The translations under genes and the position numbers were made by a program. From Agromyces sp. (GTDB lineage Bacteria; Actinomycetota; Actinomycetes; Actinomycetales; Microbacteriaceae): DNA of 13,755 bases. The stretch spans positions 1 through 13,755 of the forward strand of contig JAPSJU010000032.1 in assembly GCA_031178025.1 (NCBI GenBank), given 5' to 3'. A model generated the notes under the pieces. That model was not told the DNA's origin. It made no database searches and was given only the letters and a program-made list of their open reading frames with translations. Shown here piece by piece: positions 6,915 through 13,081 of this stretch. Positions within the stretch are counted from its first letter, which is position 1. Every line of letters starts with the position of its first letter.

Positions 6915-7895
6915 TCAGTACTGGCGGTCGGGCAGTGCCTCGATCGCCTGTTCCTGCGTGAAGGTGGTCTCCTCGGTGATGATGCGCTTCTCCGGCGCTT
7001 CCCCGTCGTTGATCTGCTTCACGATCTCGATGAGCTGCTTGCCGAGCAGGGGCGAGCACTCGACGATGAAGTTGATCTTGCCGTCGGCGAGCGCCTGCAT
7101 GCCGTCCTTCACCGCGTCGACCGTGACGATCTTGATGTCCTTGCCGGGGACGAGGCCGGCGGCCTCGATCGCCTCGATGGCACCGAGCCCCATGTCGTCG
7201 TTGTGCGCGTAGATGAGGTCGACGCCGGGGTTCGACTTCAGCAGCGCTTCGGTGACCTGCTTGCCGCCGGCGCGCGTGAAGTCGCCGGTCTGGCTGGCCA
7301 CGACCTCGAGGGCGGGGTTCTCGGCGATGACCTCGGCGAAGCCCTCGGCGCGGTCGATCGCCGGAGCGGCGCCGGTCGTGCCCTCGAGCTGGATGATCTC
7401 GACGGGCTCGGTCGCGTCGGCGTACTCCTCGAGCACCCACTGCCCGGCCTTCTTGCCCTCCTCGACGAAGTCGGAACCGAGGAACGAGACGTAGAGCGAG
7501 TCGTCCTTCGAGTCGACCGCGCGGTCGGTGAGCACGACGGGGATACCGGCGGCCTTGGCCTCGTTGAGCACGGCGTCCCAGCCGGTCTCGACGACGGGCG
7601 AGAAGGCGATGACGTCGACCTGCTGCTGGATGTAGGAGCGGATCGCCTTGATCTGGTTCTCCTGCTTCTGCTGCGCGTCGGAGAACTTCAGCTCGATGCC
7701 GGCCTCCTCGAAGGCCGACTGGATGTCCTTCGTGTTCGCGGTGCGCCATCCGCTCTCCGCGCCGACCTGCGCGAACCCGACGACCAGCTCGTCGAGCGGC
7801 TTGGGGCCGTCGGCTGTGCCGCCGCCTGCGCTGGCGCATCCGGCCAGGGCGACGAGCATCGCGCCGGCTGCTGCGATTCCGATGAGCTTCTTCAT
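6915..7895 (-). CDS. ytfQ: Sugar ABC transporter substrate-binding lipoprotein, YtfQ-like
   Basis: A 326-residue extracytoplasmic sugar-binding protein. Residues 1-19 are a lipoprotein signal (M-K-K start, hydrophobic core) and the lipobox is L-A-G-C with Cys20 as the lipidated residue. The mature part is a two-lobe type I periplasmic-binding fold very like E. coli YtfQ, the galactofuranose binder. Shared motifs include V-G-x-E-S-G-W-R (44-51), Q-Q-K-Q-E-N-Q-I-K-A (75-84), a D-R pair (124-125), A-I-D-R (179-182), T-G-D-F-T-R (203-208) and A-H-N-D-D-M (230-235). A strong AAGGAGG (7905-7911) lies 9 nt before the ATG. It is first in the transporter operon, with LacI-type operators upstream. Given the arabinose genes next door, L-arabinose, perhaps in furanose form, is the likely ligand. 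Galactofuranose or another sugar remains possible. Confidence 0.95.
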   Translation of the reverse strand: MKKLIGIAAAGAMLVALAGCASAGGGTADGPKPLDELVVGFAQVGAESGWRTANTKDIQSAFEEAGIELKFSDAQQKQENQIKAIRSYIQQQVDVIAFSPVVETGWDAVLNEAKAAGIPVVLTDRAVDSKDDSLYVSFLGSDFVEEGKKAGQWVLEEYADATEPVEIIQLEGTTGAAPAIDRAEGFAEVIAENPALEVVASQTGDFTRAGGKQVTEALLKSNPGVDLIYAHNDDMGLGAIEAIEAAGLVPGKDIKIVTVDAVKDGMQALADGKINFIVECSPLLGKQLIEIVKQINDGEAPEKRIITEETTFTQEQAIEALPDRQY

Positions 7896-7960
7896 CAGCG
7901 TGAACCTCCTTGTTCAGTGGTGCCGGCGAAGCGGGCGTTGCTGCGTTCCTGGTGCGCCGG

Positions 7961-7982
7961 GCGGCCAGTTCGCTCTGGCCGC
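7961..7982. other. Leader stem-loop at the predicted 5' end of the transporter mRNA
   Basis: GCGGCCAG (7961-7968) and CTGGCCGC (7975-7982) form a perfect 8-bp stem with a 6-nt loop. If the promoter at 7990-8019 is right, transcription starts near 7983, so this hairpin would cap the very 5' end of the mRNA, about 65 nt before the binding-protein start. 5'-terminal hairpins can protect an mRNA from end-dependent decay; that role here is inferred. Confidence 0.45.
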
Positions 7983-7990
7983 ACTCGCGA

Positions 7991-8004
7991 TGTTAGCGCT
8001 CACT
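7991..8004. promoter_or_regulatory. LacI-type operator 1 (TGTTAGCGCTCACT)
   Basis: A near-palindrome centred on AGCGCT with the central CG step typical of LacI/GalR operators. It abuts operator 2 directly, with centres 14 bp apart, and overlaps the predicted -10 of the transporter promoter. Confidence 0.7.
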
Positions 8005-8018
8005 TGTTAGCGCTCACA
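8005..8018. promoter_or_regulatory. LacI-type operator 2 (TGTTAGCGCTCACA)
   Basis: The best of the three sites, with 13 of 14 positions fitting TGTTAGCGCTAACA. It is identical to operator 1 except for the last base and forms a direct tandem with it. It overlaps the predicted -35 of the transporter promoter. Confidence 0.75.
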
Positions 8019-8060
8019 AGTGGCAGTTCGGTAACGGATGCATCACGGTGGCGCGGCGAC

Positions 8061-8074
8061 TGTGAGCGCTCAAC
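8061..8074. promoter_or_regulatory. LacI-type operator 3 (TGTGAGCGCTCAAC), upstream site
   Basis: Contains the perfect 10-bp palindrome TGAGCGCTCA (8063-8072). Its centre is 56 bp upstream of operator 2 and 70 bp from operator 1, in the gap behind the glycosylase-like gene. This spacing would allow an auxiliary site or a DNA loop. Confidence 0.65.
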
Positions 8075-8128
8075 CTGCAGCGAGCGGCGGGGACGAACCC
8101 GGCGGATACGAGCGCCGAGCGTCGAGTG

Positions 8129-8704
8129 TCAGGCCTTGGCGGCCTTCGCCGCGGCCTTCGCGGCCTGCTTCGTGGCGCGCACCTTGGCGAGGGACTCGGG
8201 GCTGTCGATGTCGGCGACCGAGGCGTACGACCCCTCGGCGCCGTAATGGCCGGCGGCCTCGCGCCACCCGCTCGCCTGCAATCCGAGCCGCTTGCCGAGC
8301 AGGGCGAGGAAGATCTTCGCCTTCTGCTCGCCGAAGCCGGGCAGCCGTTGCAGTCGGCGCAGCACCTCGGCGCCGTCGGGCTCGCCCCGGGTCCAGATGG
8401 CGGCTGCGTCGCCGCCCCAGTCGTCGCGCACCGCTGCGGCGAGGGACTGCACCCGCCCGGCCATGGATCCGGGGAAGCGATGCACCGAGGGTCGCTGCGT
8501 GAACAGCTCGACGAACGCCGCCGGATCGTGTCCTGCGATGGCGGCCGGCTCGATGGTGCCGAGTCGTTCGCGGATCTTCAGCGGCCCGGCGAACGCGGTC
8601 TCCATCGGCACCTGCTGATCGAGGAGCATCCCGGTCAGCAGCGCGAACGCGTCGTCGCTCAGGAGTCGGTCGGCAGCGGGGTCTCCGGTGATGTGCAGCG
8701 CCAT
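8129..8704 (-). CDS. HhH-GPD family DNA-glycosylase-like protein, catalytic residues absent
   Basis: A 191-residue protein of the helix-hairpin-helix-GPD superfamily of base-excision DNA glycosylases, resembling the small actinobacterial group known only as uncharacterised HhH-GPD proteins. The hairpin is L-P-G-F-G-E-Q-K-A (121-129). Aligned without gaps to MutY and endonuclease III from this motif, the catalytic Asp position is Ser145 and the Lys position of endonuclease III is Gln127. There is no four-cysteine iron-sulphur motif. The protein may bind damaged DNA without cutting, or use other residues. The C-terminus (about 177-191) is a Lys/Ala tail that would bind DNA non-specifically. The ATG at 8704 has AGGA 7 nt upstream. 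It lies 55 bp behind the first LacI gene and ahead of the transporter operon. Nothing links it to sugar use except position. Confidence 0.88.
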   Translation of the reverse strand: MALHITGDPAADRLLSDDAFALLTGMLLDQQVPMETAFAGPLKIRERLGTIEPAAIAGHDPAAFVELFTQRPSVHRFPGSMAGRVQSLAAAVRDDWGGDAAAIWTRGEPDGAEVLRRLQRLPGFGEQKAKIFLALLGKRLGLQASGWREAAGHYGAEGSYASVADIDSPESLAKVRATKQAAKAAAKAAKA

Positions 8705-8759
8705 GCCCCAATCCTGCCATTCCCGCCGGCGAGGAGCCGGACGTGGCTGCGCCTCCCGA

Positions 8760-9884
8760 CTACTCGGCTGCCGTCGCGGCCACGACCGGGCGACGGGCTC
8801 GCGGCCGTGCCGTGCTCGACCTCACGACGAGCTCCGGCACGCGGGCGGGACGGTCGGCCGCGGTCGGCTCGTCGCGCAGCGCATCGAGCACGGTCGCCAC
8901 GATGTCGCGGCCGAGCAGCTCGAAGTCCTGGCGCATGGTGGTCAGGGCGGGCGAGAAGTAGGCGGCCTCCGGGATGTCGTCGAACCCGATCACGCTGAGG
9001 TCGTCGGGCACGCGCACCCCGGCCTCGTGGGCGGCGTGCAGCACGCCGAGCGACATCTGGTCGTTGCCCACGAACACGGCGGTCGCGATCCCCTCGTCGA
9101 GCAGCACGTCGCCTGCGGCGTTCCCGGATGCCGCCAGCCAGTCGCCGACGATCGGCTCATGCACGTCGAGCCCGTGGTCGCGCATCGCATCGGTCCAGCC
9201 CCGGCGACGCTCCGCGGCATCCATCGAGTCGGCAGGACCGGCGACATGCCGGATCTCGCGGTGACCGAGCGAGATCAGGTGCTCGGTCGCGACCCGTGCA
9301 CCGGTGTACTGGTCCATCGCGACCCGGTGCAGCCCCGGCGTCGGCTCGGATGCGACGACGACGAGGGGCACCCCCGCGTCGATGCCGGCCAGCACCCCCA
9401 CCCCCTCGCGCTCCCCCGAGATGAGCACGATCGCCTCGACGCGCTGCAGCGCGAGCCGATGCACGGCCTGCCGCAGCACCTCGGGGTCGAGCGAGCGCAT
9501 GCTCGCCTGGGTGACCGTGTAGCCGGCCTCGTGCGCCGCCTCGTTGAACCCGAGCGCGGCATTCGACGGCCCGTAGTCGGGGCGACCGGCCTGGATGAGG
9601 CCGATGGATCCCGAGCGGCGCGTCGCCATCGCCCGTGCGGCGGGCGACGGGGTGTACGAGAGCTCGGCGATGGCCTGCTCGACGCGCAGCTTCGTCGACG
9701 CGGCGACGCCCGTCAGGTCGTTGAGCACCCTCGACACGGTCTGGTGCGAGACACCGGCGCGACGAGCGACGTCGAACATCGTGGGCACGCCGGTCGGCTC
9801 GGGCGCGGGGTCGCCGCCGCCCGAGCCTGCCGACACGGATGCCTCCGCGGCATCGGCCCCCGGTGCGGCATCCGTGTCGGTCAT
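8760..9884 (-). CDS. LacI-family transcriptional regulator downstream of araA (AraR-like candidate)
   Basis: A 374-residue LacI/GalR-type repressor. An Ala/Gly/Asp-rich N-terminal extension (1-32) precedes the helix-turn-helix (34-58: M-F-D-V-A-R-R-A-G-V then S-H-Q-T-V-S-R-V-L-N-D). The hinge is at about 77-86 (Y-T-P-S-P-A-A-R-A-M) and the sugar-binding domain follows to the end. It starts 10 bp after the araA stop with no clear Shine-Dalgarno sequence, so translational coupling to araA is likely; the frame is open further upstream, but that overlaps araA. LacI-type AraR repressors sit in ara clusters of Corynebacterium glutamicum, which supports an arabinose role. It is a paralog of the regulator at 1913-2965 with an identical recognition helix. 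A 14-bp inverted repeat spans its first codons. Confidence 0.92.
   Translation of the reverse strand: MTDTDAAPGADAAEASVSAGSGGGDPAPEPTGVPTMFDVARRAGVSHQTVSRVLNDLTGVAASTKLRVEQAIAELSYTPSPAARAMATRRSGSIGLIQAGRPDYGPSNAALGFNEAAHEAGYTVTQASMRSLDPEVLRQAVHRLALQRVEAIVLISGEREGVGVLAGIDAGVPLVVVASEPTPGLHRVAMDQYTGARVATEHLISLGHREIRHVAGPADSMDAAERRRGWTDAMRDHGLDVHEPIVGDWLAASGNAAGDVLLDEGIATAVFVGNDQMSLGVLHAAHEAGVRVPDDLSVIGFDDIPEAAYFSPALTTMRQDFELLGRDIVATVLDALRDEPTAADRPARVPELVVRSSTARPRARRPVVAATAAE
9830..9880. repeat. Perfect 14-bp inverted repeat at the start of the araA-linked LacI gene
   Basis: CCGACACGGATGCC (9830-9843) and GGCATCCGTGTCGG (9867-9880) are exact inverse copies separated by 23 bp. They cover codons 2-18, directly after the ATG. 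In the mRNA this would make a stable hairpin just inside the reading frame, which could limit initiation unless ribosomes arrive from araA. Confidence 0.6.
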
Positions 9885-9894
9885 CGAGGCGCGA

Positions 9895-11418
9895 TCAGAG
9901 CCCCTGCGCGAGGCGGTAGTACGCCTGGTTCCAGCGCGCCTCGCGCTGGAAGCCGGGCAGCGTGGTCTCCTCGTCGATGACGAGCAGCTCGACCTTCGCC
10001 ATCTCGGCGAAGTCGCGGAACACGTCGACGCCGACCGCGGTCGACATGACCGTGTGGTGCGCGGCGCCGGCCGTGAGCCACGCCGCGGCGCTCGTGTGGA
10101 AGTCCGGGGCCGGCTTCCACACGGCGTGGCCCACCGGCAGGTTCGGCAGCGGATGCCGCGGGGCGACGTTCTCGACGACGTTCGCCGTGAGGCGGAACCG
10201 GTCACGCATGTCGCTCATCGCGACCACGACGGCGGGGCCGGAGTCGGCGGTGAAGACGAGGCGCACGGGGTCCTCCTTGCCGCCGATCCCGAGCGGGTGG
10301 ATCTCGAGGGTCGGCTTCGACGTCGTGAGCGACGGCGACACCTCGAGCATGTGCGCACCGAGGATGAGCTCATCGCCGGGCGTCATGTCGTAGGTGTAGT
10401 CCTCCATGAGCGAGGCGCCACCGGGCAGCCCTGCGCCCATGACGTTCGCGATGCGCACGAGCACGGCCGTCTTCCAGTCGCCCTCCGCACCGAAGCCGTA
10501 GCCGTCGGCCATGAGCCGCTGCACGGCGAGGCCGGGCAGCTGGCGCAGCGCGCCGAGGTCCTCGAACGAGGTCGTGAACGCGCCGAAGCCGCCCTCCTCG
10601 AGGAACGCGCGCAGCCCCAGCTCGATCGCCGCGCCGTAGCGCAGCGAGTCGTGGCGATCGCCGCCGCGGCGCAGCTCGGGCACGACGTCATAGAGCTCCT
10701 CGTACTCGGCGACGAGTCCGTCGATGTCGCTGTCGGTTGCCGCGTGCACCGCCTCGGCGAGTTCGTTCACGCCCCACGTGTTCACCTGCACGCCGAAACG
10801 CAGCTCGGCTTCGGTCTTGTCGCCCTCGGTGACGGCGACGTAGCGCATGTTGTCGCCGAAGCGGGCGAGCTTCAGGCTGCGGGATGCCGCGAGGCCGGCC
10901 GCCGCGCGCTGCCAGGTGCCGAGCTCAGCCTGCACCCGCGGGTCGGAGGCGTGTCCGACGATCGTCTTGCGCGGCACGCCGAGCCGCGTCTGGATGTATC
11001 CGAACTCGCGGTCGCCGTGGGCCGCCTGGTTCAGGTTCATGAAGTCGAAGTCGATCTCGCCCCACGGCAGCTCGACATTCGCCTGGGTGTGCAGGTGCGC
11101 GAGCGGCTTCTGCAGGGCGTCGAGGCCCGCGATCCACATCTTGGCCGGGCTGAAGGTGTGCATCCAGGCGACGACGCCGATGACGTGGTCGGCGGCGTTC
11201 GCCTCGAGCGCGGCGCGGCGGATCGACTCGGAGTCCTTCAGCACGGGCTTCCACACGAGCTTCACGGGCACGTCGCCCGCGGCGTCGAGCGCGGCGGCGA
11301 TCTGCTGCGACTGCGCGGCGACCTGTCGGAGCGTCTCCTCGCCGTAGAGGTTCTGGCTCCCGGTGAGGAACCAGACCTCGTACTGGTCGAGCGAGGTGCT
11401 GAGCGGGGTGCGGGTCAT
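9895..11418 (-). CDS. araA: L-arabinose isomerase
   Basis: A 507-residue cytosolic enzyme converting L-arabinose to L-ribulose with Mn2+, the first step of bacterial arabinose use; the E. coli enzyme is 500 residues. Near the N-terminus are F-L-T-G-S-Q-N-L-Y-G (17-26) and W-M-H-T-F-S-P-A-K-M-W (85-95), both family signatures. The metal ligands are in place: Glu312 in G-A-E-G-D-W-K, Glu339 in M-E-D-Y-T-Y, His356 in G-A-H-M-L-E-V, and the His454-His455 pair in A-A-H-H-T. The ATG at 11418 is preferred because AAGGA lies 7 nt upstream and homologous sequence begins there; the open frame continues upstream but overlaps the kinase gene. It follows the kinase by 46 bp and precedes the LacI regulator by 10 bp, all one operon. 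Confidence 0.97.
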   Translation of the reverse strand: MTRTPLSTSLDQYEVWFLTGSQNLYGEETLRQVAAQSQQIAAALDAAGDVPVKLVWKPVLKDSESIRRAALEANAADHVIGVVAWMHTFSPAKMWIAGLDALQKPLAHLHTQANVELPWGEIDFDFMNLNQAAHGDREFGYIQTRLGVPRKTIVGHASDPRVQAELGTWQRAAAGLAASRSLKLARFGDNMRYVAVTEGDKTEAELRFGVQVNTWGVNELAEAVHAATDSDIDGLVAEYEELYDVVPELRRGGDRHDSLRYGAAIELGLRAFLEEGGFGAFTTSFEDLGALRQLPGLAVQRLMADGYGFGAEGDWKTAVLVRIANVMGAGLPGGASLMEDYTYDMTPGDELILGAHMLEVSPSLTTSKPTLEIHPLGIGGKEDPVRLVFTADSGPAVVVAMSDMRDRFRLTANVVENVAPRHPLPNLPVGHAVWKPAPDFHTSAAAWLTAGAAHHTVMSTAVGVDVFRDFAEMAKVELLVIDEETTLPGFQREARWNQAYYRLAQGL

Positions 11419-11464
11419 GTGTGCGTCCTTCTGGTGCGGTGGTCGGTGGATCGGTCGGCGCCGG

Positions 11465-13081
11465 TCACAGCGCCTCGACGGCGGCGGCCTCTGCGGCGAG
11501 GCCCGCGCGGTAGCGGTCGAGGAACGCGGCGAACCCCGCGACGTCCTCGGGCACGGGGTGCACGGTCTCGAAGCCGGCGCTCGCGAAGACGCGATCGCTG
11601 AGGTATGAGCCGAGGTCGGTCTCGGATGAGGCGGAGAGGTACGACGCGAGCACGGCGATTCCCCACGCGCCGCCTTCGGACGCGGTCTCGCCGACCGCGA
11701 CCGGGGCGTCGAGGGCGCCGGCGAGGAAGCGCTGGGCGACCCCCGCCGTGCGGAAGATGCCGCCGTGCGCGAACATGCGGTCGAGCGCGACGCCTTCACC
11801 GGCGAGGACCCGCATGCCCAGCGCGAGCGTGCCGTACACGCCGTACAACTGCGCGCGCATGAAGTTCGCGAGCGTGAGCCGGCTCTCGGGCGTGCGGACG
11901 ATCAGTGGCCGGCCCTCGGCGAGGCCGGTGATCGGTTCGCCTGCGAGGTAGTTGTACGCCAGCAGTCCGCCGGCATCGGCCTCGCCATGCAGCGCCTCTC
12001 GGAAGAGCGCCTCGAAGACCGCGTCGGAGTCGATCGGGGTGCCTGCGGCGGCCGCGAACTGCCCGAAGAGTCCGGCCCACGCGGCGAGCTCGCTCGCGCC
12101 GTTGTTGCAGTGCACCATCGCCACCGGATCTCCTGCCGGGGTGGTGACCAGGTCGAGTTCGTGGTGGGCGTGCTCGAGCGGGCGCTCGAGCACGACCATG
12201 GCGAAGATGCTCGTGCCGGCGCTGACGTTGCCCGTGCGGGGGGCGACCGAGCAGGTCGCCACCATGCCGGTGCCGGCGTCGCCTTCCGGCGGGCAGAGCG
12301 GGGCGCCGGGGCGCAGGGTCCCCGACGGGTCGAGGAGGGCCGCCCCCTCGGCGGTCAGCTCTCCGGCCTGCCTGCCCGCCGGCAGCACCTCGGGAAGGAG
12401 CTCGGCGATGCGCAGCCCCGGTGCGCGGTCGGCGACGAGCCCGCCGAACACCTCGAGCAAGCGCGCGTCGTAGTCGTGGGTCGCGGCGTCGATCGGGAAC
12501 ATGCCCGACGCGTCGCCCACGCCGATCGCCTTGCGCCCCGTCAGTCGCCAGTGCACGTACCCGGCGAGCGTGGTGACGAAGTCGAGTCGCGGCACATGCG
12601 GCTCCTCGTCGAGCACCGCCTGGTAGAGGTGGGCGATCGACCAGCGCAGCGGGATGTTGAGGCCGAAGCGCTCGCTGAGCTCGGCAGCGGCCACTCCCGT
12701 CGAGGTGTTGCGCCAGGTGCGGAACGGCACGAGCAGTTCGTCATCCGCGTCGAACGCGAGGTACCCGTGCATCATCGCGGACACGCCGATCGCGCCGAAC
12801 GTCTGCGGTGCGACGTCGTAGCGCCGTCGCACGTCGGCGACGAGGTCGGCGTACGCGGCCTGGAGGCCCGACCAGACATCCTCGAGGGAGTAGGTCCAGA
12901 CGCGATCGACGAAGCGGTTCTCCCACTCGTGGCTGCCCACGGCGAGCACGACGGTGGGGTCCTCGCCGACGAGGCACGCCTTGATGCGCGTCGACCCGAA
13001 CTCGATGCCGAGCGACGTGCGCCCTTCGAGGATCGCCGTGCGCGGGTCGATCCCGGGCTGCTGGTTCGTGGAAGCCGTCAT
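11465..13081 (-). CDS. araB: L-ribulokinase, FGGY carbohydrate kinase family
   Basis: A 538-residue cytosolic sugar kinase that should phosphorylate L-ribulose to L-ribulose 5-phosphate with ATP. The first actin-like domain opens with L-G-I-E-F-G-S-T-R-I-K (24-34). The likely sugar-site loop is M-M-H-G-Y-L-A-F (103-110). The probable catalytic base is Asp268 in E-G-D-A-G-T-G-M, followed by the nucleotide-domain strand G-N-V-S-A-G-T-S (284-291). A-H-G-G-I-F-R-T (438-445) and S-E-G-G-A-W-G (468-474) are the C-terminal ATP-site motifs. The N-terminus differs from E. coli AraB (D-F-G-S-D-S-V-R), and the sequence looks closer to the alternative clostridial/lactobacillar ribulokinase type (AraK), often annotated xylulokinase. 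Its ATG overlaps the araD stop by ATGA; location between araD and araA makes ribulokinase the best call. Confidence 0.88.
   Translation of the reverse strand: MTASTNQQPGIDPRTAILEGRTSLGIEFGSTRIKACLVGEDPTVVLAVGSHEWENRFVDRVWTYSLEDVWSGLQAAYADLVADVRRRYDVAPQTFGAIGVSAMMHGYLAFDADDELLVPFRTWRNTSTGVAAAELSERFGLNIPLRWSIAHLYQAVLDEEPHVPRLDFVTTLAGYVHWRLTGRKAIGVGDASGMFPIDAATHDYDARLLEVFGGLVADRAPGLRIAELLPEVLPAGRQAGELTAEGAALLDPSGTLRPGAPLCPPEGDAGTGMVATCSVAPRTGNVSAGTSIFAMVVLERPLEHAHHELDLVTTPAGDPVAMVHCNNGASELAAWAGLFGQFAAAAGTPIDSDAVFEALFREALHGEADAGGLLAYNYLAGEPITGLAEGRPLIVRTPESRLTLANFMRAQLYGVYGTLALGMRVLAGEGVALDRMFAHGGIFRTAGVAQRFLAGALDAPVAVGETASEGGAWGIAVLASYLSASSETDLGSYLSDRVFASAGFETVHPVPEDVAGFAAFLDRYRAGLAAEAAAVEAL

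Larger units (their letters stand above)
7990..8019 (-). promoter_or_regulatory. Predicted promoter of the sugar transporter operon
   Basis: On the minus strand, TTGTGA (8019-8014) and TAACAT (7995-7990) are separated by 18 bp. The second fits TANNNT. Both hexamers lie inside LacI-type operator sequences, so a bound repressor would exclude RNA polymerase. The leader would be about 88 nt and includes a stem-loop and a strong ribosome binding site. Confidence 0.45.

Noticed and set aside
7991..8074. Reading the TGTGAG..CTCACA-like sites as CRP/cAMP sites
   Set aside because: The half-sites resemble CRP boxes, but the centre is a fixed AGCGCT with a central CG step and a 14-bp span, typical of LacI-family operators, and two LacI genes are present.
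8129..8180. Short tandem repeat in + strand GCC/TTC-rich DNA
   Set aside because: It is simply the Ala/Lys codons of the glycosylase-like C-terminal tail; no separate repeat element is needed.
5205..8246. 1013-codon open frame on the + strand
   Set aside because: It lies antisense to the ATPase and binding-protein genes. Its product is almost all Arg, Asp, Glu, Gly and His with no domain, as expected for the mirror frame of GC-rich coding DNA.
8760..10205. Longer 481-residue version of the araA-linked LacI regulator
   Set aside because: The extension would be read inside araA and is low complexity. The ATG at 9884 just after the araA stop leaves a complete HTH.
9895..11799. Longer 634-residue version of L-arabinose isomerase
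   Set aside because: The extra N-terminus is Ser/Arg/Pro-rich, overlaps the kinase gene and has no homologous features. The ATG at 11418 has a good ribosome binding site and the right length.
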